Positions 22,818 to 31,540 of a DNA stretch of 50,980 bases are shown here, one piece after another. Made by a program: the position numbers and the translations under genes. This DNA is from Porphyromonadaceae bacterium UBA7555 (GTDB lineage Bacteria > Bacteroidota > Bacteroidia > Bacteroidales > Muribaculaceae). A model generated the notes under the pieces. That model was not told the DNA's origin. It did not search any database and saw only the letters and a list, made by a program, of their open reading frames with translations. Each line of letters opens with the position of its first letter. Position 1 is the stretch's first letter. The stretch spans positions 1 to 50,980 of the forward strand of contig DLLT01000012.1 in assembly GCA_002478045.1 (NCBI GenBank). The letters are read 5' to 3'.

Positions 22818-23870
22818 TTACGGCTGTGGTTTAGCGGACGGTTGTTCCGAGTATATTACATCGAGCAGCACTTGTGCCACGGCCTGTAGCGTGGTGCGGT
22901 CGATATTGGCTATATTGTCGGCCAGAGTGTGCCACGTTGGCGTAAATCCGCCTGGGCGTCCGGCATCAATGATGTCTATGGCCGGTATCCCGGCGCCTAT
23001 AATGTGTATATGGTCATCGTTGATGGCTCCGCCGCGACGTTGGACAAACATCTCGCCGTATCCGCGTCGCGCGGCAGCATCCCAGACCTTGGATACGACC
23101 TGCGGGGCCGAACGCATACTGAAGTATTCCTTGGCAAAGACTGCGCCGCCGGCGCCAACCATATCTACGAGTATGGCGTAAGCCGGCATTTCGCCCTTGG
23201 CGATGTCGTATGGCATATTGCGCACCCAGTGCTGCGTGCCTATGCACCACGAGTTTTCGTAGCGCACCACCGTGGCGTCATCCGAGCCTTCGGGGGCACT
23301 CATTCCGCTATCCTCGGCATCGGTGAAGAGGATGTCCACGCCTATTCCGGGGGCCTTAGCGGCGATATGGCGTGCCACTTCGAGCAGTACTGCTACGCCC
23401 GAAGCGCCGTCATTGGCACCATCTATGGGCGTATCGTGATTTGCGGGGTCCGGGTCTTCGTCCGCCCATGGACGAGTGTCATAATGCGCCAGCAGCAGCA
23501 CTCGTTTCTCTTTTGCTCCGTCGAAGCGGCCGAAGATGTTTATAAACGGTATGGGTGATCCATCGGCCAGACTTCCGGCACCGGCATCGACGGACACTTC
23601 GGCACCGGCAGCAGCTAGTCGAGCCTTGAGCATCTCGACACATCGGGCATGCACCACACTACCGGGTGTGCGAGGTCCCAATGTTGTCTGAGCCTCAACG
23701 TATGCATAGACGCTGTCGGCATCGGCCACAGGGGTCTCCGGCATTGCGGATTGAGCCACGCTGTCGCTGTCGGATGCAGTGGTAGTACCCTTGGACGAAC
23801 ATGCCGCGGTGGCGGCTGTGGCAAAGGCTGCCAACGCACATGATAGCAATGTAATACGTGTCTTAGTCAT
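22818..23870 (-). CDS. M28-family metallopeptidase / glutaminyl-cyclase-like lipoprotein
   Basis: A 350-residue lipoprotein (lipobox ATAAC, Cys24) with the M28 catalytic layout: LLLAHYDTRPWADEDPD, then GANDGASGVAVLLEVA with a zinc aspartate, then DILFTDAEDSG with the acidic catalytic and ligand residues, and a late NDDHIHIIGAGIPAIDII supplying the final histidine. HYDTRPWADEDP resembles secreted glutaminyl cyclases (QPCT), which convert N-terminal Gln to pyroglutamate; aminopeptidase activity is the alternative. It should be anchored in the envelope. First gene of a five-gene minus-strand operon. Confidence 0.85.
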   Translation of the reverse strand: MTKTRITLLSCALAAFATAATAACSSKGTTTASDSDSVAQSAMPETPVADADSVYAYVEAQTTLGPRTPGSVVHARCVEMLKARLAAAGAEVSVDAGAGSLADGSPIPFINIFGRFDGAKEKRVLLLAHYDTRPWADEDPDPANHDTPIDGANDGASGVAVLLEVARHIAAKAPGIGVDILFTDAEDSGMSAPEGSDDATVVRYENSWCIGTQHWVRNMPYDIAKGEMPAYAILVDMVGAGGAVFAKEYFSMRSAPQVVSKVWDAAARRGYGEMFVQRRGGAINDDHIHIIGAGIPAIDIIDAGRPGGFTPTWHTLADNIANIDRTTLQAVAQVLLDVIYSEQPSAKPQP

Positions 23871-23912
23871 CGTATATGCGGATTATATGTCGGCGGTAAT
23901 GTTTCGTGGGTG

Positions 23913-23920
23913 CAAATTTA
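23913..23920 (-). promoter_or_regulatory. -7 element (TAAATTTG) of the M28-sufE-SIS-PfkB-ribH operon
   Basis: A perfect -7 element on the minus strand, 42 bp before the peptidase start. The -33 region has no clear TTTG. The five genes downstream are separated by only 35-70 bp, consistent with one transcript. Confidence 0.5.
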
Positions 23921-23977
23921 CAGATAATTCTTCGAATATTGTACCTGTTAAGGCAATCAATCGCTTGGGGTGGTACA

Positions 23978-24081
23978 CAAAAAAAGGGTAAGCTTACTAC
24001 ATCGCACCGCTCAACCTCTAACCCTTGCTTCGGTCAGGACCTGGGGGAATTGGGAGGGAGCTGGTCGTGTAGGACTTACCC
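23978..24081 (-). ncRNA. ffs: Signal recognition particle RNA (4.5S type) with terminator
   Basis: On the minus strand a 96-nt hairpin runs 24081-23986. The ends pair perfectly (GGGTAAG with CTTACCC), followed by CTACA/TGTAG. The apical region reads CCAGGTCCTGACCGAAGCAA, matching the Ffh-binding AGGTC...GAAGCA core, and GATGTAG recalls the 3' side of E. coli 4.5S RNA. Eight Ts (23978-23985) follow as a terminator. The canonical GGAA apical tetraloop is not present; the tip is best drawn as GGU-CCUG-ACC. It binds Ffh to target membrane proteins. Confidence 0.85.
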
Positions 24082-24086
24082 GAGCA

Positions 24087-24117
24087 CAAAGGTACGCACT
24101 TTTTGCCATTCGGCAAA
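24087..24117 (-). promoter_or_regulatory. Consensus promoter of ffs
   Basis: On the minus strand, TTTG (24114-24117), 19 bp, TACCTTTG (24087-24094), ending 5 bp before the RNA 5' end. It is back to back with the upp promoter. Confidence 0.75.
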
Positions 24118-24135
24118 ATATTTTTTTACAACGGC

Positions 24136-24165
24136 TTTGTTTTTCGGGGAATATGCGTAAATTTG
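24136..24165 (+). promoter_or_regulatory. Promoter of upp
   Basis: TTTG (24136-24139), 18 bp, TAAATTTG (24158-24165). It supports the start at ATG 24195 over the longer upstream frames. Confidence 0.6.
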
Positions 24166-24194
24166 TGTTCCAAACAAACCCAAAAGATTTGGAT

Positions 24195-24848
24195 ATGGAA
24201 ATTATAGACTTTGGCGCACAGAACTCTCTTGTGGGAGTATATCTGTCGCAAATGCGTGACGTAGAGATACAGAAAGACTCGCTACGCTTCCGCCGCAACC
24301 TCGAACGCGTGGGCGAGATTATGGCTTATGAAATCAGCAAGACGTTGCGCTACAAGGCATTGGATGTCACCACACCCTTAGGCCACGCGGTATGTATGGT
24401 CCCGGACGAGCAGGTAGTACTTGCCACGATTTTTCGCGCCGGCGTGCCCTTTCACCAAGGTTTTCTCAACTTTTTTGACGGAGCCGAGAACGCCTTTGTA
24501 TCGGCGTATCGCAAGTACAAGGAAAAGGAGAATTTCGATGTATGCATCGAGTACCTTGCCTCGCCGCGCCTCGAAGGCAAGACCCTTATAATTTGCGATC
24601 CAATGCTGGCCACGGGTGCCTCTATGGACCTGAGCTACCGCGCCTTGATCACCAAGGGTATGCCGGCCAAGATACACGTGGCCTCGGTCATTGCATCTGT
24701 ACAAGCAGTGGAGTATATCAAGCAGAACTTCCCCAACGACCGCACCACCGTATGGCTGGGCGCCGTAGATGACGCCATCAACGAGCACAGTTATATAGTA
24801 CCCGGACTGGGAGATGCCGGCGACCTCGCCTACGGCATGAAGGAATAG
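24195..24848 (+). CDS. upp: Uracil phosphoribosyltransferase
   Basis: A 217-residue salvage enzyme making UMP from uracil and PRPP. RFRRNLERVGEIMAYEISKT at the N-terminus, ATIFRAGVPFHQGFLNFF, and the PRPP loop region LIICDPMLATGASMDL are all present, and PGLGDAGDLAYG is the uracil-binding C-terminus. ATG 24195 is chosen because MEIIDFGAQNS matches the family start and the promoter ends at 24165. Single gene, divergent from ffs. Confidence 0.94.
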   Translation: MEIIDFGAQNSLVGVYLSQMRDVEIQKDSLRFRRNLERVGEIMAYEISKTLRYKALDVTTPLGHAVCMVPDEQVVLATIFRAGVPFHQGFLNFFDGAENAFVSAYRKYKEKENFDVCIEYLASPRLEGKTLIICDPMLATGASMDLSYRALITKGMPAKIHVASVIASVQAVEYIKQNFPNDRTTVWLGAVDDAINEHSYIVPGLGDAGDLAYGMKE

Positions 24849-25010
24849 CCGCACCGCACAAGCCCGCGACAACGGCCGACTCGCCATACGGCTCGAGACC
24901 GACCGATTTGTCTTAACGTAAAGGACGTCAAGCGACGGAAAACACAAAATGCTCCGCCGCATACATCCTATTTTTTCAACAAGCAAGCCTATAAGCCTTT
25001 AACGGCAAAC

Positions 25011-25040
25011 GAGAGCGGGGGCCTCACGGCTACCGCTCTC
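25011..25040. terminator. Terminator-like stem between upp and sodB
   Basis: GAGAGCGG (25011-25018) pairs with CCGCTCTC (25033-25040) between two convergent genes. No strong T tract is present. Confidence 0.5.
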
Positions 25041-25104
25041 TTCGTTCATCACATTATGCTTATTGTGCAATTCTACTGTTGTGCTAAAAACCCTAAGAGA
25101 CCTG

Positions 25105-25788
25105 TTATGTTGATTCCATGAGACTTGTCGTGTCGCAATTGCCGACATCCCCGGATTGTATGGCATCGAGTTGTGCATAGCGATTTTCGACAATCCTCCA
25201 ATCGATGACATCGGCCAGACGTCGCAATGCTTCGGCGCGGCGATTCTGATAATCAAGGTAATACGCATGTTCCCATACATCGGCGACCAGCAGCGGCACC
25301 AAATCCTCATGCAAAGGATTGAAGGCGTTGGATCCGGCATGAATGGCGAGGCGACGCGAGGCATCAGCCGTCAGCCACACCCATCCCGAGCCGAAGACCG
25401 CCGTACCGGCGTCCGCAAAAGCATCGTAAAAGCACTCGAAACTTCCGAAATCACGCGCTATCGCCTCGGCAAGGCCGCCAGCAGGCTCTCCGCCACCGGC
25501 AGGCGACAGACCAAAGAAGTAGAAAATATGGTTCCACGCCTGTGCGGCATTGTTGTACAACGGTCCGGGGGCGGCACTTCGGATAATATCCTCCGTAGAC
25601 GGCCAAGCAAAATCCGAGGCTGCGGCCAAGCGGTTGAGATTATCTATATATGTACGTGTATGTACGTTCCAGTGATATTGAATGGTACGTGCCGAGATGG
25701 CCGGAACAAGACCATCCGGCGCGTATGGCAGTTCGGGCTGCACCATCATAAGTCTGTTGCTATCGTGCTGTGTGTCTGTGTGTGCCAT
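25105..25788 (-). CDS. sodB: Superoxide dismutase (Fe/Mn type)
   Basis: A 227-residue enzyme that dismutates superoxide. Metal ligands are visible: the first histidine of YHWNVHTRTYIDNLN, His in WNHIFYFFGLSP, and Asp and His in DVWEHAYYLDYQNRR. PYAPDGLVPAISARTIQYHW is the usual N-terminal segment. ATG 25788 is used, although a start further in (near MMVQPELPYA) would give the more standard length of about 210. Fe versus Mn use cannot be read. A protective role for an anaerobe facing oxygen is established for the family. Confidence 0.93.
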   Translation of the reverse strand: MAHTDTQHDSNRLMMVQPELPYAPDGLVPAISARTIQYHWNVHTRTYIDNLNRLAAASDFAWPSTEDIIRSAAPGPLYNNAAQAWNHIFYFFGLSPAGGGEPAGGLAEAIARDFGSFECFYDAFADAGTAVFGSGWVWLTADASRRLAIHAGSNAFNPLHEDLVPLLVADVWEHAYYLDYQNRRAEALRRLADVIDWRIVENRYAQLDAIQSGDVGNCDTTSLMEST

Positions 25789-26003
25789 AATTCGATTGTA
25801 TTTGGTTGTGTTTTGCCACATTGGAGTTCGGTATCCGGTGCGGTACTATTATAACAATCGGATAGGGGCACAAAGTTTGCCACGACCGCCGATTTTGGGG
25901 TTTTTTAACGCCGTGCCTACCACATCCCCCGACTAATATTACGGCCATTCAGACAATTACAGGCACATCTCAAGTCACCGCTCACAAAAAATATGCAGCA
26001 ATA

Positions 26004-26035
26004 TTTGTGTGCTTGGATAAAATGCCGTAAATTTG
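26004..26035 (+). promoter_or_regulatory. Consensus promoter of the 6S-like RNA
   Basis: TTTG (26004-26007), 20 bp, TAAATTTG (26028-26035), a perfect Bacteroidetes promoter. Transcription should start near 26042. No reading frame begins before 26303. Confidence 0.75.
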
Positions 26036-26041
26036 CGGCAC

Positions 26042-26254
26042 CTACAGAGGTAGAACATATTAGAATATAAAACCAGAAACGTTTTGCTTTTCGCTCTTGG
26101 TTGAAAACCTGAGAAATTTTCCACAAGAGATGCGAGTACGAGCAAGATAGTTTCTCACGTATTGTATACGTGGGTCACTATTGCCCCATCTGCATCTCAA
26201 GGTTTTCTCAGGACCCTCAACCGAAGACGTGGCAAAAGTTGCCCACGTTTTTTT
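26042..26254 (+). ncRNA. Rod-shaped noncoding RNA, 6S-like candidate
   Basis: About 210 nt from a perfect promoter to an intrinsic terminator. The core (26099-26222) folds as one long interrupted hairpin: GGTTGA/TCAACC closing stem, CCTGAGAA (26108-26115) with TTCTCAGG (26205-26212), GAGATGC (26127-26133) with GCATCTC (26192-26198), GCAA..ATAG with CTATTGC, and an apical CACGTA/TACGTG hairpin. Bubbles separate the stems, as in 6S RNA, which binds the housekeeping polymerase. The terminator is at 26227-26254. It lies between sodB and a lipoprotein gene. The 6S identity is inference from shape, length and gene structure. Confidence 0.55.
26227..26254 (+). terminator. Intrinsic terminator of the 6S-like RNA
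   Basis: ACGTGGCAA (26227-26235) pairs with TTGCCCACGT (26239-26248) with one bulged base; seven Ts follow from 26248. Confidence 0.8.
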
Positions 26255-26302
26255 ATGTAATCACCGTCAAGGGCAACGGCGGTACACAACAAATTACTCT
26301 AT

Positions 26303-27142
26303 ATGAGAAACAAAATTATTTTATCATTTGCGGCAGCTGGCATCCTGCTGCTGTCATCGGCGTGTGCATCCATCACCACCAGCGGTCGCCAGGATGTCAC
26401 GTTCAAAGGCGTACCGGGAACACAGCTGAGAGACGCGGACAAAAACGTAACGTTAGGCTCGATCGGAGCCAACGGATTCGCAACGGTAAACCTGAAAAAC
26501 CAACTCAAAGGAAAGCGCGTAGAAGCGTCCAGAGAAGGTTATACCTCGCAGAATTTTATGCTTGATACCAAGATTCGCGGACGTTTTTGGTGGAACATAT
26601 TTTTGGGAATAATCCCTATGGCCATAGATGCCGCCACCGGTAAGATGATGGTATATAATACTGATGTGTTTGATGTCTCGTTGCAAAAGGATGAAAGCGC
26701 TCCGGCACAAGCCGAACCGGTAGTCGCTGTCGAACCTCAGCCTCAGACACAGCCCACCGGTCAAGTGGTCAATCGCAACACCCCAGGCACCACGGATATG
26801 GAAAAGGCCATTATACGCTGGTACATAGACTCGGAACCGCGCGGTGCTCGTATATCCTGGCGCGTAATCTCGAATGTACCGGCCGAAGTCAAGAACACCA
26901 ACGAGACTTATCTGACCACTACTCCCCTGGAAGAAACGCGCTCGCTCAACATCCTCGGTCTCACCTATGAAAACTCAAACAACGTCACCATCGAGGTCAA
27001 AATCGAAAAGCGCGGATACGAGACACAAGTCAAGCGATATAACGTGCGTATGGCCCTTGACCAGCAGGAAATCAGCAGCTTCTTCGAACTCGTACCCAAA
27101 ATCGTAAAATCACGAAGCTCCAAATCTTCCAGGAGAAAGTAA
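26303..27142 (+). CDS. PEGA-like lipoprotein with conserved C-terminal domain (paralogue 1)
   Basis: A 279-residue lipoprotein (lipobox LLSSAC, Cys21). The N-terminal half, GRQDVTFKGVPGTQLRDADK and REGYTSQNFMLD with a glycine-rich FWWNIFLGIIPMAIDAATGK helix, resembles PEGA-type lipoproteins. A Pro/Gln linker (about 135-155) leads to a C-terminal domain (about 160-270) with RWYIDSEPRGARISWRVISN and AEVKNTNETYLTTTPLEETR. The C-terminal domain is nearly the same as in the next gene, 36 bp downstream. Its function is unknown; an envelope location is likely. Confidence 0.65.
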   Translation: MRNKIILSFAAAGILLLSSACASITTSGRQDVTFKGVPGTQLRDADKNVTLGSIGANGFATVNLKNQLKGKRVEASREGYTSQNFMLDTKIRGRFWWNIFLGIIPMAIDAATGKMMVYNTDVFDVSLQKDESAPAQAEPVVAVEPQPQTQPTGQVVNRNTPGTTDMEKAIIRWYIDSEPRGARISWRVISNVPAEVKNTNETYLTTTPLEETRSLNILGLTYENSNNVTIEVKIEKRGYETQVKRYNVRMALDQQEISSFFELVPKIVKSRSSKSSRRK

Positions 27143-27178
27143 GCGAACTCAAATATCAACCCTCAATCTCCAACAATT

Positions 27179-27952
27179 ATGAAAAGATTAATCAAAGGCA
27201 TTGTTGCGACTGCATGTATGCTGATTGCGGCAACGACGATGACTGCCACGGCCAAGGACTACCAAGTGGCTCTGACCTGCGACCCCGACGGCGCTGCCGT
27301 ATATCTCAACGGCGAGCTCGTCAGCCCTACGACTCCGGCATTTATCACCATCAATAAAAAATTGGCGGACAAAACCCTGATGTTCCAATTTGTCAAAAAA
27401 GGATACGAATCCAAGACCGTAGTGGTCGTATTCTCAAAGAAACAACTTGAGAACAACGCCGTGGTCTATGGCGAACTTCGCAAAAAGCCCGATCCCAAGC
27501 CCAAGCCACAACCCGCTCCCGCACCGACACCCAAGCCATCGGAAACGACACTGACAGTCAATCAGGAGCGTCAGCGCGTAGACCGCAACAATGCAGGAAA
27601 TACTGACATTGAGAAAACCATCATTCGCTGGTTCTTCGATTCGGATCCGCGCGGCGCGCGTGTCTTCTGGCGTGTGATTTCGAGCGTTCCGGCCGAGGTC
27701 AAGAACACCAACGAGACTTATCTGACCACCACGCCTATCGAAGAAACACGCAGTTTCAACATCAATGGTTTGACTTATGCCAATTCGCGTGATGTCACCA
27801 TCGAAGTCAAGGTCTGCAAAAAAGGATACGAAGACCAGATAAAACGCTTCAATGTCCGTCAAGCACTTGACCAGCAGGAAATCAGCGGCTTCTTCGAACT
27901 CGTGCCCAAAGAGAGCGACATAAATCGTTATGACGACTACGAAGAAGAATAG
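27179..27952 (+). CDS. PEGA-like exported protein with conserved C-terminal domain (paralogue 2)
   Basis: A 257-residue exported protein with a signal peptide (about 1-25, no lipobox cysteine). A PEGA-like domain follows (ALTCDPDGAAVYLNGELVSP, KKGYESKTVVVVF), then a Pro/Lys linker (KPDPKPKPQPAPAPTPKPSE) that may span peptidoglycan. The C-terminal domain, RWFFDSDPRGARVFWRVISS and AEVKNTNETYLTTTPIEETR, is roughly three-quarters identical to that of the preceding gene, while the N-terminal halves differ. The pair looks like a tandem duplication with N-terminal replacement. Confidence 0.65.
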   Translation: MKRLIKGIVATACMLIAATTMTATAKDYQVALTCDPDGAAVYLNGELVSPTTPAFITINKKLADKTLMFQFVKKGYESKTVVVVFSKKQLENNAVVYGELRKKPDPKPKPQPAPAPTPKPSETTLTVNQERQRVDRNNAGNTDIEKTIIRWFFDSDPRGARVFWRVISSVPAEVKNTNETYLTTTPIEETRSFNINGLTYANSRDVTIEVKVCKKGYEDQIKRFNVRQALDQQEISGFFELVPKESDINRYDDYEEE

Positions 27953-28005
27953 GACAAAATAAGAGCAGGAATGAACTGACTTAATTCTATCCCGTTATGG
28001 ATGAA

Positions 28006-28051
28006 GGCGGGTCTGCACCGAAATGTGAGTGCAGACCCGCCGATTTTTTTT
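28006..28051 (+). terminator. Intrinsic terminator after the PEGA-like pair
   Basis: A 13-bp perfect stem, GGCGGGTCTGCAC (28006-28018) with GTGCAGACCCGCC (28029-28041), followed by eight Ts. Confidence 0.88.
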
Positions 28052-28111
28052 CGTTCAGCAGCGAACGCCTTATCGAAATTCTCGAAGATTTCCGAGTCCT
28101 ATCCTCAAGTA

Positions 28112-29953
28112 TTAGACGTTGCGATGTTGGTGACGGTATTGCTCCTTGACGGCATCGACGACATTGATGATATAGTCGCCGGTCTTTTCGAGCGTACCGA
28201 TGATGTCCATATAGTATATGCCCTCTTGATACTGATATACGCCGCTGTTGATATTGGTGACGTTTTCGCTGCGCAGTTGGTTGCGCATATTGTTGATTTC
28301 GCGCTCTTTATTGTAGCTGTCGATGATTTTGCGTTCTTCGGGGTTTTGGATATTGGCTATCAGGCCGTTCATCATCGTCATAGCCTCGGAGACATAGCCG
28401 AACATGGTGTCGATATTGGCCATTATATCATCGTTGAACTCAACGTTGCTCTGCGCCTTACGATCCATAATTTTGCCCAAGCCGTAGCAGCAATCGGCTA
28501 TGGATTCGATTTCGCTGATGACACCGAGCATAGACGTCAGGCGAAACTTCGAGTCGTTGGACAGACGTCCTTCGGCACAATGATTGAGATACTTGGCGAT
28601 TTCGATTTCCATGCGGTCGGAGATGTCCTCATATTTTTCGAGACGCGATAGCAGCTTGTTGAACTCGACGCTGTTGCTCTTGGTGTGTACGAGGTCCTGC
28701 GCCATCTGTATCATACGACCAACGCGCTCGGCATATACGCCGATTTCTTTTTCGGCCTGGGTGATATTAAGCTCGGAGGCGTTGAGTAGACCGCCGGATA
28801 TAAACTTGAGGGAGAATTCTTCATCTTCCTTGTGTCGCGACGGGAGCAGCCATTCGACGATGCGTACATACAATTTCGTGAACCATATCATTATGGAGAC
28901 ATTGATAAGCTTGTATGTCGTATAGAACACGGACATGCCGAAGGACATGGCAGCCTGCAACTGAGTAATCATATTGTGGTGGTGCGCGATGACCGCATCG
29001 GGCGCCGAAGGAGCGGCATTGGCCATAACCTGATTGTACATTGCCGGATCGGTAGCCTTAAGCTCGGTGGTGTATCTGTACAATTCGGTGGGGTCGCCCA
29101 GTCCGAGCCATTCGGTCAAGTGTGCGGACATATTGACAAAGGGATGGAATACGGCCAGCAACCAGGTCATACCCAGCACATTGAACAACACGTGTCCGGC
29201 AGCGGTACGCTTGGCGGCGATATTGCCGCTCAACGATGCCAGTACCGGGGTGATGGCCGTGCCGAGGGCGGCGCCCAGTACAAGTCCGCAGGCCAGCGAG
29301 TACTCAATCCATCCTTTGCTGCACATAATCAGCGTAATGGCAAAGGTGGCCGCCGAAGACTGTATGACACAGGTCAGTATCATACCCACCACCACGAAGA
29401 GTAACAGCGACAAAAAGCCCATATTGGTGTAGTACGAGAGCGATTCAAACACCTCGGGATTAGACTGCAAGTCAGGCACATAATCGTTGATTATATTCAG
29501 ACCCAGGAACAGCAGCGAAAATCCGACGAGAAATTCGCCGAGGCTTTTGGTGCGGCTACCCCGCATAAACAGCATGGGAACGGCCACCGCCAATATAGGC
29601 ATCGTCACAGCCGAGATGTCAACCTTGAAACCGAACAGAGCAATAATCCATGCCGTGAATGTAGTGCCCACGTTGGCGCCCATGATTACGGCCATAGATT
29701 GAGCCAGGGTCATCAATCCGGCATTTACAAAGCTGACGACCATCACCGTCGATGCCGACGAGCTTTGGATGAGTGCCGTGATGGTGAAACCTGTGAGCAC
29801 GCCCTTAAAGCGGTTGCGTGTCATTGCCGACAGGATGTGGCGCAAACGGTCGCCCGCAGCTTTTTGCAGGCCTTCGCTCATCACCTTCATACCATACAGG
29901 AATAGGCATACCGATCCCAGTAGGCCCAAAAAATCAAAAATTCCGTAGTCCAT
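28112..29953 (-). CDS. Na+/phosphate cotransporter with C-terminal PhoU-like domain
   Basis: A 613-residue inner-membrane transporter of the NptA/PNaS family. Two inverted repeats carry the signature QSSSASTVMVVSFVNAGL (about residue 60) and CVIQSSAATFAITLIMCSKG (about 200), among eight or so membrane segments; a C-terminal helical region (about 395-600) resembles PhoU and is cytoplasmic. It imports phosphate with sodium, or may control other anions. ATG 29953 is chosen, since the open frame upstream to 30043 encodes an unrelated basic stretch. Single gene, with a -7 element at 30070-30077. Confidence 0.9.
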   Translation of the reverse strand: MDYGIFDFLGLLGSVCLFLYGMKVMSEGLQKAAGDRLRHILSAMTRNRFKGVLTGFTITALIQSSSASTVMVVSFVNAGLMTLAQSMAVIMGANVGTTFTAWIIALFGFKVDISAVTMPILAVAVPMLFMRGSRTKSLGEFLVGFSLLFLGLNIINDYVPDLQSNPEVFESLSYYTNMGFLSLLLFVVVGMILTCVIQSSAATFAITLIMCSKGWIEYSLACGLVLGAALGTAITPVLASLSGNIAAKRTAAGHVLFNVLGMTWLLAVFHPFVNMSAHLTEWLGLGDPTELYRYTTELKATDPAMYNQVMANAAPSAPDAVIAHHHNMITQLQAAMSFGMSVFYTTYKLINVSIMIWFTKLYVRIVEWLLPSRHKEDEEFSLKFISGGLLNASELNITQAEKEIGVYAERVGRMIQMAQDLVHTKSNSVEFNKLLSRLEKYEDISDRMEIEIAKYLNHCAEGRLSNDSKFRLTSMLGVISEIESIADCCYGLGKIMDRKAQSNVEFNDDIMANIDTMFGYVSEAMTMMNGLIANIQNPEERKIIDSYNKEREINNMRNQLRSENVTNINSGVYQYQEGIYYMDIIGTLEKTGDYIINVVDAVKEQYRHQHRNV

Positions 29954-30069
29954 TACGCTGGTTAGGTGGATGTTGAGTGGTTCGTACTTTCGTTCTGTTG
30001 ACCGTGGTCGTCGTTGCCAACCTCGGCAATGGTTAAGTGCCACGGGAAGAGTCGCGTACTTTCCGTCTG

Positions 30070-30077
30070 CAAATTTA
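30070..30077 (-). promoter_or_regulatory. -7 element (TAAATTTG) of the Na/Pi transporter
   Basis: A perfect -7 element on the minus strand, 117 bp before ATG 29953. The rest of the 420-bp divergent gap to pldA is AT-rich and holds no gene I can see, apart from the promoter at 30324. Confidence 0.45.
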
Positions 30078-30323
30078 CATGAATTTTATATATTATTTAT
30101 ATTTGCTTAGTACTTTTTTCATATTTAATAAACATTAGGGCCGGCATTTTTGGATTTTCAATCCACTATATGTAGTTGTGGCATATCCGATTGACGCCTA
30201 TTACGTTCCCAAAAAGCGACTCATACCACTCCGATGCACACCGATGCGCCGTATATTCCAATAATTGTGCCTTTTGGACAATAAAAGGTGCGGCTATGCC
30301 GCTGTCACTCGCATATTTATTCG

Positions 30324-30331
30324 TAATTTTG
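30324..30331 (+). promoter_or_regulatory. -7 element (TAATTTTG) of pldA
   Basis: A perfect -7 element 45 bp before ATG 30376; no matching -33 element. Confidence 0.4.
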
Positions 30332-30375
30332 CAGTGTGAATACACCCGCGTGGTTGTGCCTCACTACAGACAAAT

Positions 30376-31254
30376 ATGCAGGACAATCGTTCCACATATC
30401 CATTGACAATATTACGCTACCTTATGTGTTTGGTAGTGGCGATGTTATGCATGGTCATGCCGGGAGGTACGCAGGCGCAAATTGTATCCACCACTCAGCA
30501 GCGCATCGATGCCGATTCGATGCGTCGCGCCTTTGACGACCGTCCATACTTCGGACTATACAAAGACAATTACTTCATCTTCGGACCGACCATAGGCAGT
30601 CGCCCCACCAACAAAAATACCAATGTCAAGTTTCAGATTTCGATTTCGCAACGTCTGACGCGCTCGACATTGCCTTTGGGCACTTATCTTTACTTATTCT
30701 ACACACAAAAGGTCTTCTGGAACGTCCTGGAAAAATCGCTGCCTATGACGGACCTCAACTTCAATCCCGGCATCGGTCTCACCAAGCCGCTGTTTGTCAA
30801 AAACCGATATATAGGCAAAGTGACGCTGATGGCCGAGCACGAAAGCAATGGTCGTGACGGCGATGCCTCACGCTCGTGGAACAAAATTTCCTTAGGCGCC
30901 AACGTGATGATAGACCCCATGCTTATGGTGCACGGCAAGGCTTGGATACCCATCATTGACGGCGAAAACAACCGCGACATCCTTGATTACTGCGGCCTTT
31001 ATCAGGTGGGTCTGCAGTTTTTCAGCTCCGATAGACGTTTCAATGCCGGAGTCACCCTGGTCAAACGCCGCGGCTGGCGCCAAAGCTACAACACCACAAT
31101 TGAGCTCAGCTATCGCCTTTGGAAGCGCGACAACCAATTCATATTCCTACAATACTATAACGGCTATGGCGAAGGCCTGCTCGAATACAACAAATTTCAC
31201 AGTCAGTTGCGCGTAGGCATAGTTATCAAGCCGCAATTGTTCAGCGACTATTGA
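30376..31254 (+). CDS. pldA: Outer-membrane phospholipase A (OMPLA)
   Basis: A 292-residue outer-membrane beta-barrel lipase. The catalytic region reads EHESNGRDGDASRSWNK, with His155, Ser157 and Asn169 matching the His-Ser-Asn triad in the HxSNG...SRSWN signature of E. coli OMPLA. A signal peptide ends near GTQAQ (about residue 35). Alternating hydrophobic strands fill the rest and the protein ends in an aromatic strand. It degrades phospholipids that reach the outer leaflet, acting as a calcium-dependent dimer in the known family. ATG 30376 is used; an in-frame ATG 48 bp later would give a more usual signal peptide. Confidence 0.88.
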   Translation: MQDNRSTYPLTILRYLMCLVVAMLCMVMPGGTQAQIVSTTQQRIDADSMRRAFDDRPYFGLYKDNYFIFGPTIGSRPTNKNTNVKFQISISQRLTRSTLPLGTYLYLFYTQKVFWNVLEKSLPMTDLNFNPGIGLTKPLFVKNRYIGKVTLMAEHESNGRDGDASRSWNKISLGANVMIDPMLMVHGKAWIPIIDGENNRDILDYCGLYQVGLQFFSSDRRFNAGVTLVKRRGWRQSYNTTIELSYRLWKRDNQFIFLQYYNGYGEGLLEYNKFHSQLRVGIVIKPQLFSDY

Positions 31255-31410
31255 CAGACATACGCCGCACCCCTCTATTCCGATGTGTGTCCAACAGTAA
31301 CAGTCTGTCATTGTGATATATTATATGCACTCATACCGAACCAATCGGCAATGTGAGATACAGGGCTTAGAGGTAAATGTTATTAATTTTTATAAACTTC
31401 TTCCTGTATA

Positions 31411-31443
31411 TTTCTGAATATACGAAAAAAATCACTACCTTTG
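31411..31443 (+). promoter_or_regulatory. Promoter of the leucine-rich-repeat gene
   Basis: TTTC (31411-31414), 21 bp, TACCTTTG (31436-31443). A leader of about 90 nt precedes ATG 31541. Confidence 0.55.
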
Positions 31444-31540
31444 GTCCTTAGTTGATATATCATCAAGCCGACAAAACAAAAGACTTTTCAATCGGTTGAC
31501 ACACAATACAAATCTAAATTATACGACAAAACCGTTTTTT

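Noticed and set aside
31252..31310. TGACAGAC/GTCTGTCA pair after pldA as a terminator
   Set aside because: The arms are 43 nt apart with no T tract, so termination is unlikely; it may be chance.
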